Shown here in pieces: positions 1 to 5,684 of a stretch of DNA of 5,897 nucleotides. The stretch spans positions 1 through 5,897 of the forward strand of contig JAGVPR010000361.1 in assembly GCA_020052115.1 (NCBI GenBank), in the 5' to 3' direction. Numbering within the stretch: position 1 is the first letter of the stretch; each line of letters begins with the position of its first letter. The position numbers and the translations under genes were made by a program. Source of the stretch: Candidatus Eiseniibacteriota bacterium. Its GTDB lineage: Bacteria; Eisenbacteria; RBG-16-71-46; JAGVPR01. The notes beneath the pieces are model-generated. The model was given only the letters and a program-made list of their open reading frames with translations, had not been told where the DNA came from and did no database searches.

Positions 1-1
1 G

Positions 2-820
2 GTGGCCGCGGGCGATCTGGACGCGCGCGTGGACGTGCGCTCGGAGGGGGAGACCCGCGCGCTCGTGGAGTCGTTCAACGAGATGACCGGGAGGCTGCGC
101 GCCCAGCGGATCGAGATCGAGCGACTGGCGCGGCTCGCCGCCTGGCGCGACATCGCGCGCGCGGTGGCGCACGAGCTCAAGAACCCGCTCACGCCGATCC
201 ATCTTGCCGTTCAGGAGACGCGCGACGCCTATCACGGAGATGATCCGGAGTATCAGCGCCTTCTTCAAGAGTGCGCATCCATCGTGGACGAAGAGGTTCG
301 CCGCCTGCGCGATCTCGTGCGCGAGTTCTCGGAGTTCGCGCGCTTCCCCACGCCCGATCCGCAGGAGGGCGATCTCGCGGAGACGCTCTGCGAGGTGGCG
401 CGCCTCTACGGCGAGCGCGTCGTCTTCGAGCGGCCGCCCGCCGCCGTGCCGTCACGCTACGACGACGCGCAGATCCGGCGCGCCGTCGTGAACCTGGTCG
501 AGAACGGGCTCGCTGCCTGCCGGGCCGCGGGTCGTCGCGAGGAGGTGCGGATCGCGATTGAGGCGGCGGGACCCCGCGCCGCCGCCATCGTACGCGTCGA
601 GGACCGCGGCTCCGGAATCGCGCCCGAGCACCTGCCGCGCATTTTCGAGCCGGACTTCTCGACCCGCAAGGAAGGGATGGGAATGGGGCTCGCGATCGTC
701 GAGACGGTCGCGCGGGGGCACGGCGGGAGGATCGAGGTGAAGAGCCGCGTGGGCGAGGGCACGACGATGAGTCTGGTGCTCCCCGCCGGGGATCCGGCAA
801 TCGCCGGGGAGGAATCATGA
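2..820 (+). CDS. NtrY-like sensor histidine kinase, C-terminal part (5' end outside window)
   Basis: This is the cytoplasmic part of a membrane sensor kinase that would autophosphorylate on histidine and pass the phosphate to the regulator encoded next. Residues are counted from the first full codon. Residues 1-35 match the end of a HAMP linker (AAGDLDARV, then SFNEMTGRL). The HisKA dimerisation domain follows, with the H-box AHELKNPLTP and phospho-accepting His57, preceded by the AWRDIAR stretch typical of NtrY-type kinases. The HATPase_c domain shows an N-box with Asn164 and Asn168, a G1 box DRGSGI (201-206), an F-box FEPDFSTRK (215-223; NtrY kinases more often have Tyr or Phe where Asp is here) and a G2 box GMGMGLAI (225-232). 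The GTG at position 2 is not the true start, because it falls inside the HAMP domain and the sensor and transmembrane parts are missing. The stop overlaps the next gene's ATG (ATGA), so translation is probably coupled. The NtrY assignment is by family resemblance; the signal sensed is unknown. Confidence 0.93.
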   Translation: MAAGDLDARVDVRSEGETRALVESFNEMTGRLRAQRIEIERLARLAAWRDIARAVAHELKNPLTPIHLAVQETRDAYHGDDPEYQRLLQECASIVDEEVRRLRDLVREFSEFARFPTPDPQEGDLAETLCEVARLYGERVVFERPPAAVPSRYDDAQIRRAVVNLVENGLAACRAAGRREEVRIAIEAAGPRAAAIVRVEDRGSGIAPEHLPRIFEPDFSTRKEGMGMGLAIVETVARGHGGRIEVKSRVGEGTTMSLVLPAGDPAIAGEES

Positions 821-2247
821 GCGCGACGATTCTCGTCGTGGATGACGAAAAGAACATCCGCCGCACGCTCGCCATGATCCTGAAATCGCAGGGGTACGAG
901 ATGCTCGAGGCCGAGTCGGGCGAGCAAGCGCTCGAGATTCTCTCGAATCGTACGGTGCACGTCGGGCTTCTCGACGTGCGCCTGCCCGGCATGGACGGCC
1001 TCGAGACACTGCAGAAGGCGCGTGCCGCGCAGCCGGACGCCGTCTTCGTGATGATGTCGGGGGAGGCGACGGTGCGCACGGCGGTTCAGGCGACGAAGGA
1101 CGGGGCGATTGATTTCCTCGAGAAGCCGCTCGATCGCGATGTCGTGCTCCTGGCGGTGAGGAACGCGCTCCGCCTGGTCCACCTCGACCGCGAGGTGCGT
1201 CAGTTTCGAGCGCGCGACGCCGATCGCTTCCGCATGGTCGGCGGGAGCGAGGCGCTCGCGAAGGTGCGCGAACAGATCGCGCGCGTCGCTCCGACGAACG
1301 GTCGCGTGCTGATCCTCGGCGAGAGCGGCACCGGCAAGGAACTCGTCGCGCGAGCGATCCACGACGGGAGCGCGCGCCGGGATGCACCGTTCGTGAAGGT
1401 GAACTGCGCGGCGATCCCCGAGGAGCTGATCGAGAGCGAGCTTTTCGGCAGCGTGCGCGGCGCCTTCACCGGCTCGGTGCGGAGCCACGACGGGAAGTTC
1501 CTCCAGGCCGACGGCGGCACCCTCTTCCTGGATGAGGTTGGGGACATGAGCCTGCGCGTGCAGGCGAAAGTGCTGCGCGCGTTGCAGGAGGGGGAGATCG
1601 AGAAGGTCGGCGGCACCGAACCCCTGCGCGTGGACGTGCGCGTGCTCGCCGCGACGAATCACGACCTTGCCGCGGAGGTCAAGGCCGGCCGCTTCCGGGA
1701 GGATCTTTTCTTCCGCTTGAACGTCGTGCCGATCCGCGTGCCGCCTCTTCGCGAGCGACGCGAGGACATCCCGCTCCTCTGCGAGCACTTCCTCGCCCTG
1801 TACTGCCGGGAGAGCGGATACCCGACGAAGCGGCTCGCGCGCGGAGCGCTCGAGGTGCTCTCGGCCGAGCCGTGGCCGGGGAACATCCGCGAGCTGCAAA
1901 ACGTCGTCGAGCGCCTCGTGATCTTCGCTCCCTCGGGCACGATTGCGGAGGACGATCTGGCGGCCGCGGGCGCTGGGCCGCAGGGACGCCGCGTGGGGGC
2001 GAGGATTCCGGAGCGCGCCCATGGCCCCGCGGTCTCGCGCGACGAAGCCGCGGGCGTGCCGGAAATCGAGGAGATTCAGCGGCTCGGCGGGCTGCTGGAG
2101 GCTCGCCGGCTTTTCGAGAAACGCTGCATCGAGGCCTGCCTCGGACGGACCGGCGGCAACGTGGCGCAGGCTGCGAGGCTCCTGGGTCTCGAGAGGACCA
2201 ACCTGCACAAGAAGATGCGAAACCTCGGCATCCAGTCCGAAGAGTAA
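817..2247 (+). CDS. Sigma-54-dependent response regulator, NtrC/NtrX type
   Basis: This transcription activator should use ATP hydrolysis to open promoters bound by sigma-54 RNA polymerase once the upstream kinase phosphorylates it. All three domains are present in 476 residues, the usual family length. The receiver domain (about 4-118) has the acidic pair Asp9/Asp10, phospho-acceptor Asp53, Ser81 and Lys103. The AAA+ domain (about 140-370) has Walker A GESGTGKE (168-175), a sigma-54 contact loop reading GAFTGS (215-220, usually GAFTGA), Walker B GTLFLDE (234-240), sensor I ATNHDL (279-284), the arginine-finger stretch FREDLFFRLNVV (293-304) and sensor II WPGNIRELQN (353-362). A Fis-type helix-turn-helix lies at 446-472 (start GGNVAQAARLLGL, end NLHKKMRNLGI). 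The start is fixed by the ATGA overlap with the kinase and by a GGGGAGG ribosome binding site at 806-812. The gene is intact. Target genes cannot be read from the sequence; I found no well-matched -24/-12 sigma-54 promoter in the non-coding parts of the window. Confidence 0.97.
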   Translation: MSATILVVDDEKNIRRTLAMILKSQGYEMLEAESGEQALEILSNRTVHVGLLDVRLPGMDGLETLQKARAAQPDAVFVMMSGEATVRTAVQATKDGAIDFLEKPLDRDVVLLAVRNALRLVHLDREVRQFRARDADRFRMVGGSEALAKVREQIARVAPTNGRVLILGESGTGKELVARAIHDGSARRDAPFVKVNCAAIPEELIESELFGSVRGAFTGSVRSHDGKFLQADGGTLFLDEVGDMSLRVQAKVLRALQEGEIEKVGGTEPLRVDVRVLAATNHDLAAEVKAGRFREDLFFRLNVVPIRVPPLRERREDIPLLCEHFLALYCRESGYPTKRLARGALEVLSAEPWPGNIRELQNVVERLVIFAPSGTIAEDDLAAAGAGPQGRRVGARIPERAHGPAVSRDEAAGVPEIEEIQRLGGLLEARRLFEKRCIEACLGRTGGNVAQAARLLGLERTNLHKKMRNLGIQSEE

Positions 2248-2253
2248 GGGAGG
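2248..2253 (+). promoter_or_regulatory. Ribosome binding site fixing the start of the beta-barrel protein gene
   Basis: GGGAGG directly follows the response regulator's stop codon and ends 8 bases before the ATG at 2262. The reading frame itself is open much further upstream, antisense-like inside the regulator gene. This site, together with the signal peptide that begins there, is what identifies 2262 as the real start. Confidence 0.75.
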
Positions 2254-2261
2254 TCGCACGG

Positions 2262-2897
2262 ATGAGATCACACATCATGGCCGTCGCGGTTTCGATGTTC
2301 ATTCTCGCGCCGGCCGCCGGCGCGCAGACGGTGACCGCGAACGACGACGGCGGCGTGGCGTTCGGGTTCCAGCTTCTCTCGAGCTTCATCGGCGCCGAAG
2401 ACCGTCCCGCGAATCCGCCCGAAGGAGCCGTGTACGTGGACGAGGTCGCGCCCGGATTCCAGATCTGGGGCGGATACGCGTTCTCTCGCGCGTTTCTGCT
2501 GAGGCTCTCGATCGCCAACGCGGCGCACGCGACCGACGACGCGGACGTGGACGTTCAGGTCGGCAGCGTGATGATCGAGGCCGTCTATCATCTCGCGACT
2601 TCGCAGAACCTGCGGCCCTACCTGCTCGGCGGTCTCGGCGGTTACACGCTCCGCTCCTCGGCTGACCGGTTCGATTTCGAGTCGAACGGCAGCGCCGTGG
2701 ACATCGGCGCCGGGATCAACTACTTCGTATCACGGCGCGTGAGTTTCGATCTGTCCGCCCGGGCTGATTTTATCAACTGGGACAGGACGAAGGCGACGGT
2801 GACTCTCCCGGATGGCGGCAAGGTCACGCTGGAGACGCCGGTGGACGAAAGCGGATCGGCGGCGAAGATCCTGTTCGGCGTCGGGGTTTGGTTCTGA
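2262..2897 (+). CDS. Exported protein, probable small outer-membrane beta-barrel (OmpX/OmpA-barrel-like)
   Basis: This 211-residue protein probably inserts in the outer membrane; its exact role is unknown. Residues 1-21 are a signal peptide: Arg2 and His4, a hydrophobic core around MAVAVSMFILA, and an AGA|Q cleavage site after residue 21. The mature part alternates short strands of polar and hydrophobic residues rich in Gly and aromatics, for example GGVAFGFQLLSSF, FQIWGGYAFS, LRPYLLGGLGGYTLR, VDIGAGINYF and ILFGVGVWF. About eight strands could be drawn, as in compact OmpX-like barrels. The chain ends in Phe, the usual C-terminal residue recognised by the barrel assembly machinery. Met6 (2277) is a possible alternative start, but it would lose the positively charged start of the signal peptide. 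The gene begins 14 bases after the regulator stop, so it is probably co-transcribed with the two-component system. A periplasmic or secreted beta-rich protein remains possible. No individual gene name can be assigned. Confidence 0.85.
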   Translation: MRSHIMAVAVSMFILAPAAGAQTVTANDDGGVAFGFQLLSSFIGAEDRPANPPEGAVYVDEVAPGFQIWGGYAFSRAFLLRLSIANAAHATDDADVDVQVGSVMIEAVYHLATSQNLRPYLLGGLGGYTLRSSADRFDFESNGSAVDIGAGINYFVSRRVSFDLSARADFINWDRTKATVTLPDGGKVTLETPVDESGSAAKILFGVGVWF

Positions 2898-2926
2898 GGG
2901 GCGGGACCCGCTCCGCGGAAAGCGAT

Positions 2927-2956
2927 CGGCGCCCCGGCCCAAGAGCCGGGGCGCCG
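2927..2956. terminator. GC-rich hairpin between convergent genes, probable bidirectional terminator
   Basis: A perfect 12-bp inverted repeat (CGGCGCCCCGGC at 2927-2938 with its complement at 2945-2956) encloses a 6-base loop. It lies 29 bases after the beta-barrel gene stop and 22 bases beyond the stop of the convergent lipoprotein gene, where a shared terminator is expected. The plus-strand tail (CTTGTTGC) is only modestly T-rich and the minus-strand tail (ATCGCTTTCC) is weak. Termination efficiency is therefore inferred, not shown. Confidence 0.75.
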
Positions 2957-2978
2957 CTTGTTGCAAGGCCCGCGGGAA

Positions 2979-3800
2979 TCACTCCGCGCAGATGACGTCG
3001 TCCTGGTGCTCGTCCCAGCAGGAGCGTTCGCCGTTCCGATAGTCGGGCGCGCGCAGGCTCCCCGCTCCCGTCGTCTGATCCCACCGGATCTCAAGGTCCG
3101 CGCCCTCGGATGCGTCGTGGTAGACGATCGAACCCAGTGCATCCACATCCGAGTACGCCAGGGAATCGTCGAACTCGTTCGAGGCCGGATTGATGTTCGT
3201 GAAGGTGAGGAAGCGGTCGTTGTCGGCGGTGACCTCCCACTCGATCTTGAGCACCTCGGGGTGATCCGTCTGTGCGAGGTCGCGGAGTATCCACTCCCCG
3301 TCGTCCGCGCTCCGCGCGATCCCCTCGAACCAGAGGGCCTTGTCGAGCGGCGGGTCCTCAGAGAGCGCTGTAACGAACATCTGCCAAACCACGCCGTCGT
3401 CCTGGGGAAGCCCGCGAAGGCGGAGCACGACCTCCTTCTCCCCATCCACGAAGGTGTAGGTCCAGATCCACGATCCGTCCGACTGCGGGCTCGGGATCGA
3501 GTGGGTTGCGGCATCTATCGCGGCGGCAGGCGGAGTCACGATGGCGGCGACGACGATGTTCATGAAGGCCGTGCGAAGTTGCGCGTTCCAGAAGTTGAAC
3601 TTCGACTGGGCCTTCGGGGCCGGGCCGACGTCATCCGGCGTGAACGAGCTCAGGTCGAGCTGCATCGAGGCCGCCGGCGGCAGGGTCGGCGCCTTCTCGG
3701 CCTTCGGTTCGTTCGCGGACTCCTTGGAACATCCCGCGAAGACGACGAGCGGCACCGCGATCAAGGCGATCCGCAACGTGCGGCGGATTCTCGTTCTCAT
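2979..3800 (-). CDS. Lipoprotein of unknown function
   Basis: I do not recognise this 273-residue protein. Residues 1-23 form a lipoprotein signal peptide: several arginines (MRTRIRRTLR), a hydrophobic core (IALIAVPLVV) and a lipobox FAGC with lipidated Cys24. Ser follows the cysteine, so there is no Asp+2 inner-membrane retention signal of the enterobacterial kind, and outer-membrane anchoring is plausible. A charged, Pro/Ala-rich tether (about 25-45) leads to a globular part. The globular part has a hydrophobic stretch (AFMNIVVAAIV, about 78-88), aromatic beta-like segments such as SWIWTYTFVDG, and an acidic second half. Two cysteines near the C-terminus (Cys261 and Cys271) could form a disulfide outside the cytoplasm. 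A GGGAG ribosome binding site 6 bases upstream supports this start. The gene stands alone, convergent with the beta-barrel gene. No enzyme motif was seen. That it is a real gene is well supported by the signal peptide and ribosome binding site; its function is not. Confidence 0.85.
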   Translation of the reverse strand: MRTRIRRTLRIALIAVPLVVFAGCSKESANEPKAEKAPTLPPAASMQLDLSSFTPDDVGPAPKAQSKFNFWNAQLRTAFMNIVVAAIVTPPAAAIDAATHSIPSPQSDGSWIWTYTFVDGEKEVVLRLRGLPQDDGVVWQMFVTALSEDPPLDKALWFEGIARSADDGEWILRDLAQTDHPEVLKIEWEVTADNDRFLTFTNINPASNEFDDSLAYSDVDALGSIVYHDASEGADLEIRWDQTTGAGSLRAPDYRNGERSCWDEHQDDVICAE

Positions 3801-3806
3801 GTCGGT

Positions 3807-3813
3807 CTCCCTT
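3807..3813 (-). promoter_or_regulatory. Ribosome binding site of the lipoprotein gene
   Basis: Read on the minus strand this is AAGGGAG, ending 6 bases before the ATG at 3800. It supports the start that includes the full lipoprotein signal peptide. Confidence 0.7.
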
Positions 3814-3926
3814 CTCTTGGCTGTGGCCTGGCGATGTGAGGCTTGCGTTTACGATCCGCAGTCAGTCCATTGCACGCTCGATGCCATCGCGGGCCGTCCC
3901 GGGGCTGTTGTGTAATAGCCTGCGTA

Positions 3927-3955
3927 GTAATAAGTTAGCGATGGAGCGGGAGCAA
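3927..3955 (-). promoter_or_regulatory. Candidate sigma-70-like promoter for the lipoprotein gene
   Basis: On the minus strand, TTGCTC (3950-3955) and TATTAC (3927-3932) are separated by exactly 17 bases, resembling -35 and -10 boxes (3/6 and 4/6 matches). Initiation here would give a leader of roughly 120 bases before the ATG at 3800. The AT-rich setting supports it, but the match is imperfect and the host's promoter consensus is unknown. Confidence 0.3.
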
Positions 3956-4017
3956 CTCGCAACAGAGGACGGGGGCCTCGCCTTCACAGGCGTGAAAGGA
4001 GGACACGGCGATCAGGG

Positions 4018-5112
4018 TCAGTGGTCGTCCACAGCCGTCCACCGGCTCGCGCTGGAGGATCTGCGGATGGCGTCCAGCACCAGCTGGTTCCGGTGCCCGT
4101 CTTCCATCGTGGCGGCGCCGGGCACCTCGGCGCGGCCTTCGCGAAGCGATTGGACGATCGCGCGCGCATAACGCAGAAACGAGCGGCCCCAGTCGGTGTC
4201 CGGGATGCCAAGGTCCGCGGAAGGCGGCAAGTCGTCCGGCACGGGAAGCTCGCGCCAGGCGTCGCGACGCGCCTCGTTGCCTTGGAGCAGCCGGAGTGGG
4301 GATTGCTCCTGCCAGACCGCCGCGCCCTCCATGCCGGAGACGGTGATCCGATGCGCGCGCTCACCCTCGACGGTCGAGACCGAAATCGAGGCCAGCGCGC
4401 CCGAGCGGAAGCGAAGCCACGCCGAGGCGAAGTCGTCGGCGGTCACGGGTCGCGCGACGCCTGTTTGTGCGTCGGGCCTCTCGTGCGTGAACGTGTGCAG
4501 CGTGCCGCGCACGGATTCCACCTCGCCGAGGAGGGAGCGCAGCGCATCCACCGCGTGCGAGGCCAGAGCGCCGAGCGCGCCGCCTCCCTGCGCCGCATCG
4601 CTCCACCATGTCCACGGAACGCTCGGATCGCGCCGTCTCACCGAGTGGATCGTGTAGGTCGCGTGAAGGACCCGGCCGATGCGCCCGGCGCGCACGAGCT
4701 CGCGAAGCGCGGCGCGCCGCGGATCGAAGCGCAGCTCGTGATCAATGAGGACGAGCCGGCCGCGGTGAGCTCGAGCCGCCTCCAGCATCCGGGCGCTCTC
4801 GCCCGCATCGAGGGCCGTGGGCTTCTCGCAGACGACGTGACAGCCGGCGGAGAGCGAGTCGAGCGTCATCTCCATGTGCCGGTTGGGCGGCGTCACGATG
4901 AACACGAGGTCGGGCTTCGCCTTCTCGAGGATCTCCCGATGGTCGGCGGAGGCGTGCTCGATCCCGAAGGCTCGCGCCGTATCGAGGGCGTTCTCGGAAC
5001 GCCCGCTCGAGATGCCCGCGAGACGGACGCCCTCCACGTGGCGAAGGCCGGGCAGCATGACGTCGCGGGCGAAGCCGGTGCCGAAGAGCGCGACTCGAAG
5101 AGGAGTGGTCAT
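4018..5112 (-). CDS. Gfo/Idh/MocA family NAD(P)-dependent oxidoreductase
   Basis: This 364-residue cytoplasmic protein belongs to the glucose-fructose oxidoreductase/inositol dehydrogenase/MocA superfamily, whose members oxidise or reduce sugars, inositols and related hydroxyl compounds with NAD(P). The N-terminal Rossmann domain (about 4-125) starts RVALFGTGFAR with the glycine motif at 11-13, has VTPPNRHMEM (73-82) and the family signature EKP at 96-98, whose Lys97 is usually catalytic. The C-terminal alpha/beta substrate domain (about 128-330) includes FDPRRAALREL, the aromatic PWTWWSD and GGGALGALASHAVDAL (176-191). The last motif keeps His186 but has Ala182 where many members carry the catalytic Asp four residues before the His. 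Length is normal and the gene is intact. It begins 9 bases after the acetyltransferase stop with no clear Shine-Dalgarno, so translation is probably coupled. The substrate cannot be deduced; a sugar or polyol is a family-based guess. Confidence 0.93.
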   Translation of the reverse strand: MTTPLRVALFGTGFARDVMLPGLRHVEGVRLAGISSGRSENALDTARAFGIEHASADHREILEKAKPDLVFIVTPPNRHMEMTLDSLSAGCHVVCEKPTALDAGESARMLEAARAHRGRLVLIDHELRFDPRRAALRELVRAGRIGRVLHATYTIHSVRRRDPSVPWTWWSDAAQGGGALGALASHAVDALRSLLGEVESVRGTLHTFTHERPDAQTGVARPVTADDFASAWLRFRSGALASISVSTVEGERAHRITVSGMEGAAVWQEQSPLRLLQGNEARRDAWRELPVPDDLPPSADLGIPDTDWGRSFLRYARAIVQSLREGRAEVPGAATMEDGHRNQLVLDAIRRSSSASRWTAVDDH

Positions 5113-5121
5113 GAAATGCGA

Positions 5122-5622
5122 TCAGGCGCCGAGCGCCAGCTCCATGTAGAGAGCGCCCTCGATCGGATTGGGCCGGTACGGCGGGATCTCGCGAAATCCG
5201 AGCAGCCGGTAGAGCCGGACGGCGTCCTGCATCGTCTCTCCGATCGTGTCGAGACGCATGCGCCGGTAGCCCGCGGCGCGCGCCGCCTCGATCACGGCCT
5301 CCGCGAGCGCGCGCCCGAGTCCGAGCCCGCGGAACTCCGGCCGCACGTAGAGCCGTTTCATCTCGCAGGTGTCGCCTTCGAGCGGCCTCAAGGCCACGCA
5401 GCCAGCGAGACGTTCGCTCTCGTACGCCAGCAGGAGCCTGCCGCGCGGCGGCGCGTAATCCCCCGGAAGATCCGCGAGTTCCTTGTCGAAGCTCTGGAAG
5501 CAGAGGCTGAAGCCGAGCGAGAGCGCATACTCCTCGAAGAGCCGCCGAGCGAGGCGGATGTCCTCGCTCGATGCTGCGACGGCAAGCCGGATCGCCCGGT
5601 TCGACCGGTTCTCGTGGGCCAT
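5122..5622 (-). CDS. GNAT family N-acetyltransferase
   Basis: This 166-residue protein should transfer an acetyl group from acetyl-CoA to an amine. The GNAT fold is visible in order: an N-terminal helix region (DIRLARRLFEEYALSLG, 21-37), a central strand RLAGCVALRP (71-80), motif A with strand CEMKRLYVRP (86-95) and the acetyl-CoA pyrophosphate loop RGLGLG (98-103), and motif B with AVRLYRLLGF, where Tyr138 sits at the usual general-acid position. The stretch FDKELADLPGDYAPPRGRLLL and the tail FREIPPY match a widespread but uncharacterised GNAT subgroup, so the substrate is unknown. The start at 5622 gives about ten residues before the first conserved strand (IRLAVAAS). No good Shine-Dalgarno precedes it, and the start is less certain than the gene. 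It is the first gene of a probable two-gene operon with the oxidoreductase and is divergent from the methyltransferase. Confidence 0.93.
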   Translation of the reverse strand: MAHENRSNRAIRLAVAASSEDIRLARRLFEEYALSLGFSLCFQSFDKELADLPGDYAPPRGRLLLAYESERLAGCVALRPLEGDTCEMKRLYVRPEFRGLGLGRALAEAVIEAARAAGYRRMRLDTIGETMQDAVRLYRLLGFREIPPYRPNPIEGALYMELALGA

Positions 5623-5684
5623 ACGGAAGTGGAGTTTAGCATGTGATGGCGATTCGGGCCGCGCCGTGCTTCAATGGACACGCG
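5623..5684. promoter_or_regulatory. Short divergent intergenic region, presumed to hold promoters for both directions
   Basis: These 62 bases separate the minus-strand acetyltransferase from the plus-strand methyltransferase, so promoters for both must lie here or extend into the coding ends. The only weak -10-like hexamers I see are TAGCAT (5637-5642, plus strand) and TAAACT (10 bases before the acetyltransferase ATG, minus strand). Neither has a convincing -35 at a standard distance. If the minus-strand hexamer is real, the acetyltransferase mRNA would be almost leaderless. This is inferred mainly from gene layout. Confidence 0.35.

Larger units (their letters stand above)
3801..4017. other. 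217-base intergenic region between two minus-strand genes
   Basis: This is the longest non-coding stretch in the window. It contains an AT-richer island at about 3908-3943, conspicuous in such GC-rich DNA, with the hexamer GTAATA repeated directly at 3912-3917 and 3927-3932. A small hairpin (TTCAC/GTGAA arms, 3983-3987 and 3992-3996) lies about 22 bases beyond the oxidoreductase stop, but it has only 5 bp and no T-run. Plus-strand open frames that cross this region lack domain features and run into the oxidoreductase gene antisense. I see no RNA gene here. Confidence 0.6.

Noticed and set aside
1872..2261. Upstream extension of the beta-barrel protein's frame into the response regulator gene
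   Set aside because: The extension overlaps the regulator's sensor II and DNA-binding regions in another frame and encodes low-complexity Arg/Gly-rich sequence. The signal peptide and ribosome binding site place the real start at 2262.
457..2271. 604-codon open frame on the minus strand, antisense to the kinase and the response regulator
   Set aside because: It covers two genes with complete, correctly ordered domain motifs. Its own product is rich in Arg, Ala, His and Leu with no recognisable domain, as expected when GC-biased third positions remove stop codons from an antisense frame.
2958..3839. 293-codon plus-strand open frame antisense to the lipoprotein gene
   Set aside because: The minus-strand frame has a signal peptide, lipobox and ribosome binding site. 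The plus-strand frame has none and begins next to the terminator hairpin.
3831..3858. TGGC...TTGC resemblance to a sigma-54 promoter
   Set aside because: The GG and GC elements are 13 bases apart instead of the required 10, so it does not fit the -24/-12 arrangement.
3983..3996. Small TTCAC/GTGAA hairpin after the oxidoreductase stop, considered as a terminator or operator
   Set aside because: The stem is only 5 bp with no T-run on the minus strand, and repeats of this size arise by chance.
3836..4171. Possible 111-codon small gene in the intergenic region
   Set aside because: It runs antisense into the 3' end of the oxidoreductase gene, has no ribosome binding site that I can see and no recognisable protein features.
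5596..5610. Overlapping direct and inverted repeats (CCGGTT, CGA, CCGGTT) near the start of the acetyltransferase gene, considered as an operator
   Set aside because: It is explained by two identical Asn-Arg codon pairs in the protein (NRSNR) and is short, so there is no independent support for a regulatory role.
4021..5646. 541-codon open frame on the plus strand, antisense to the oxidoreductase and the acetyltransferase
   Set aside because: The same artefact: it mirrors two well-supported enzymes, shows no domain of its own and has a skewed Arg/Ala/Glu/His composition.
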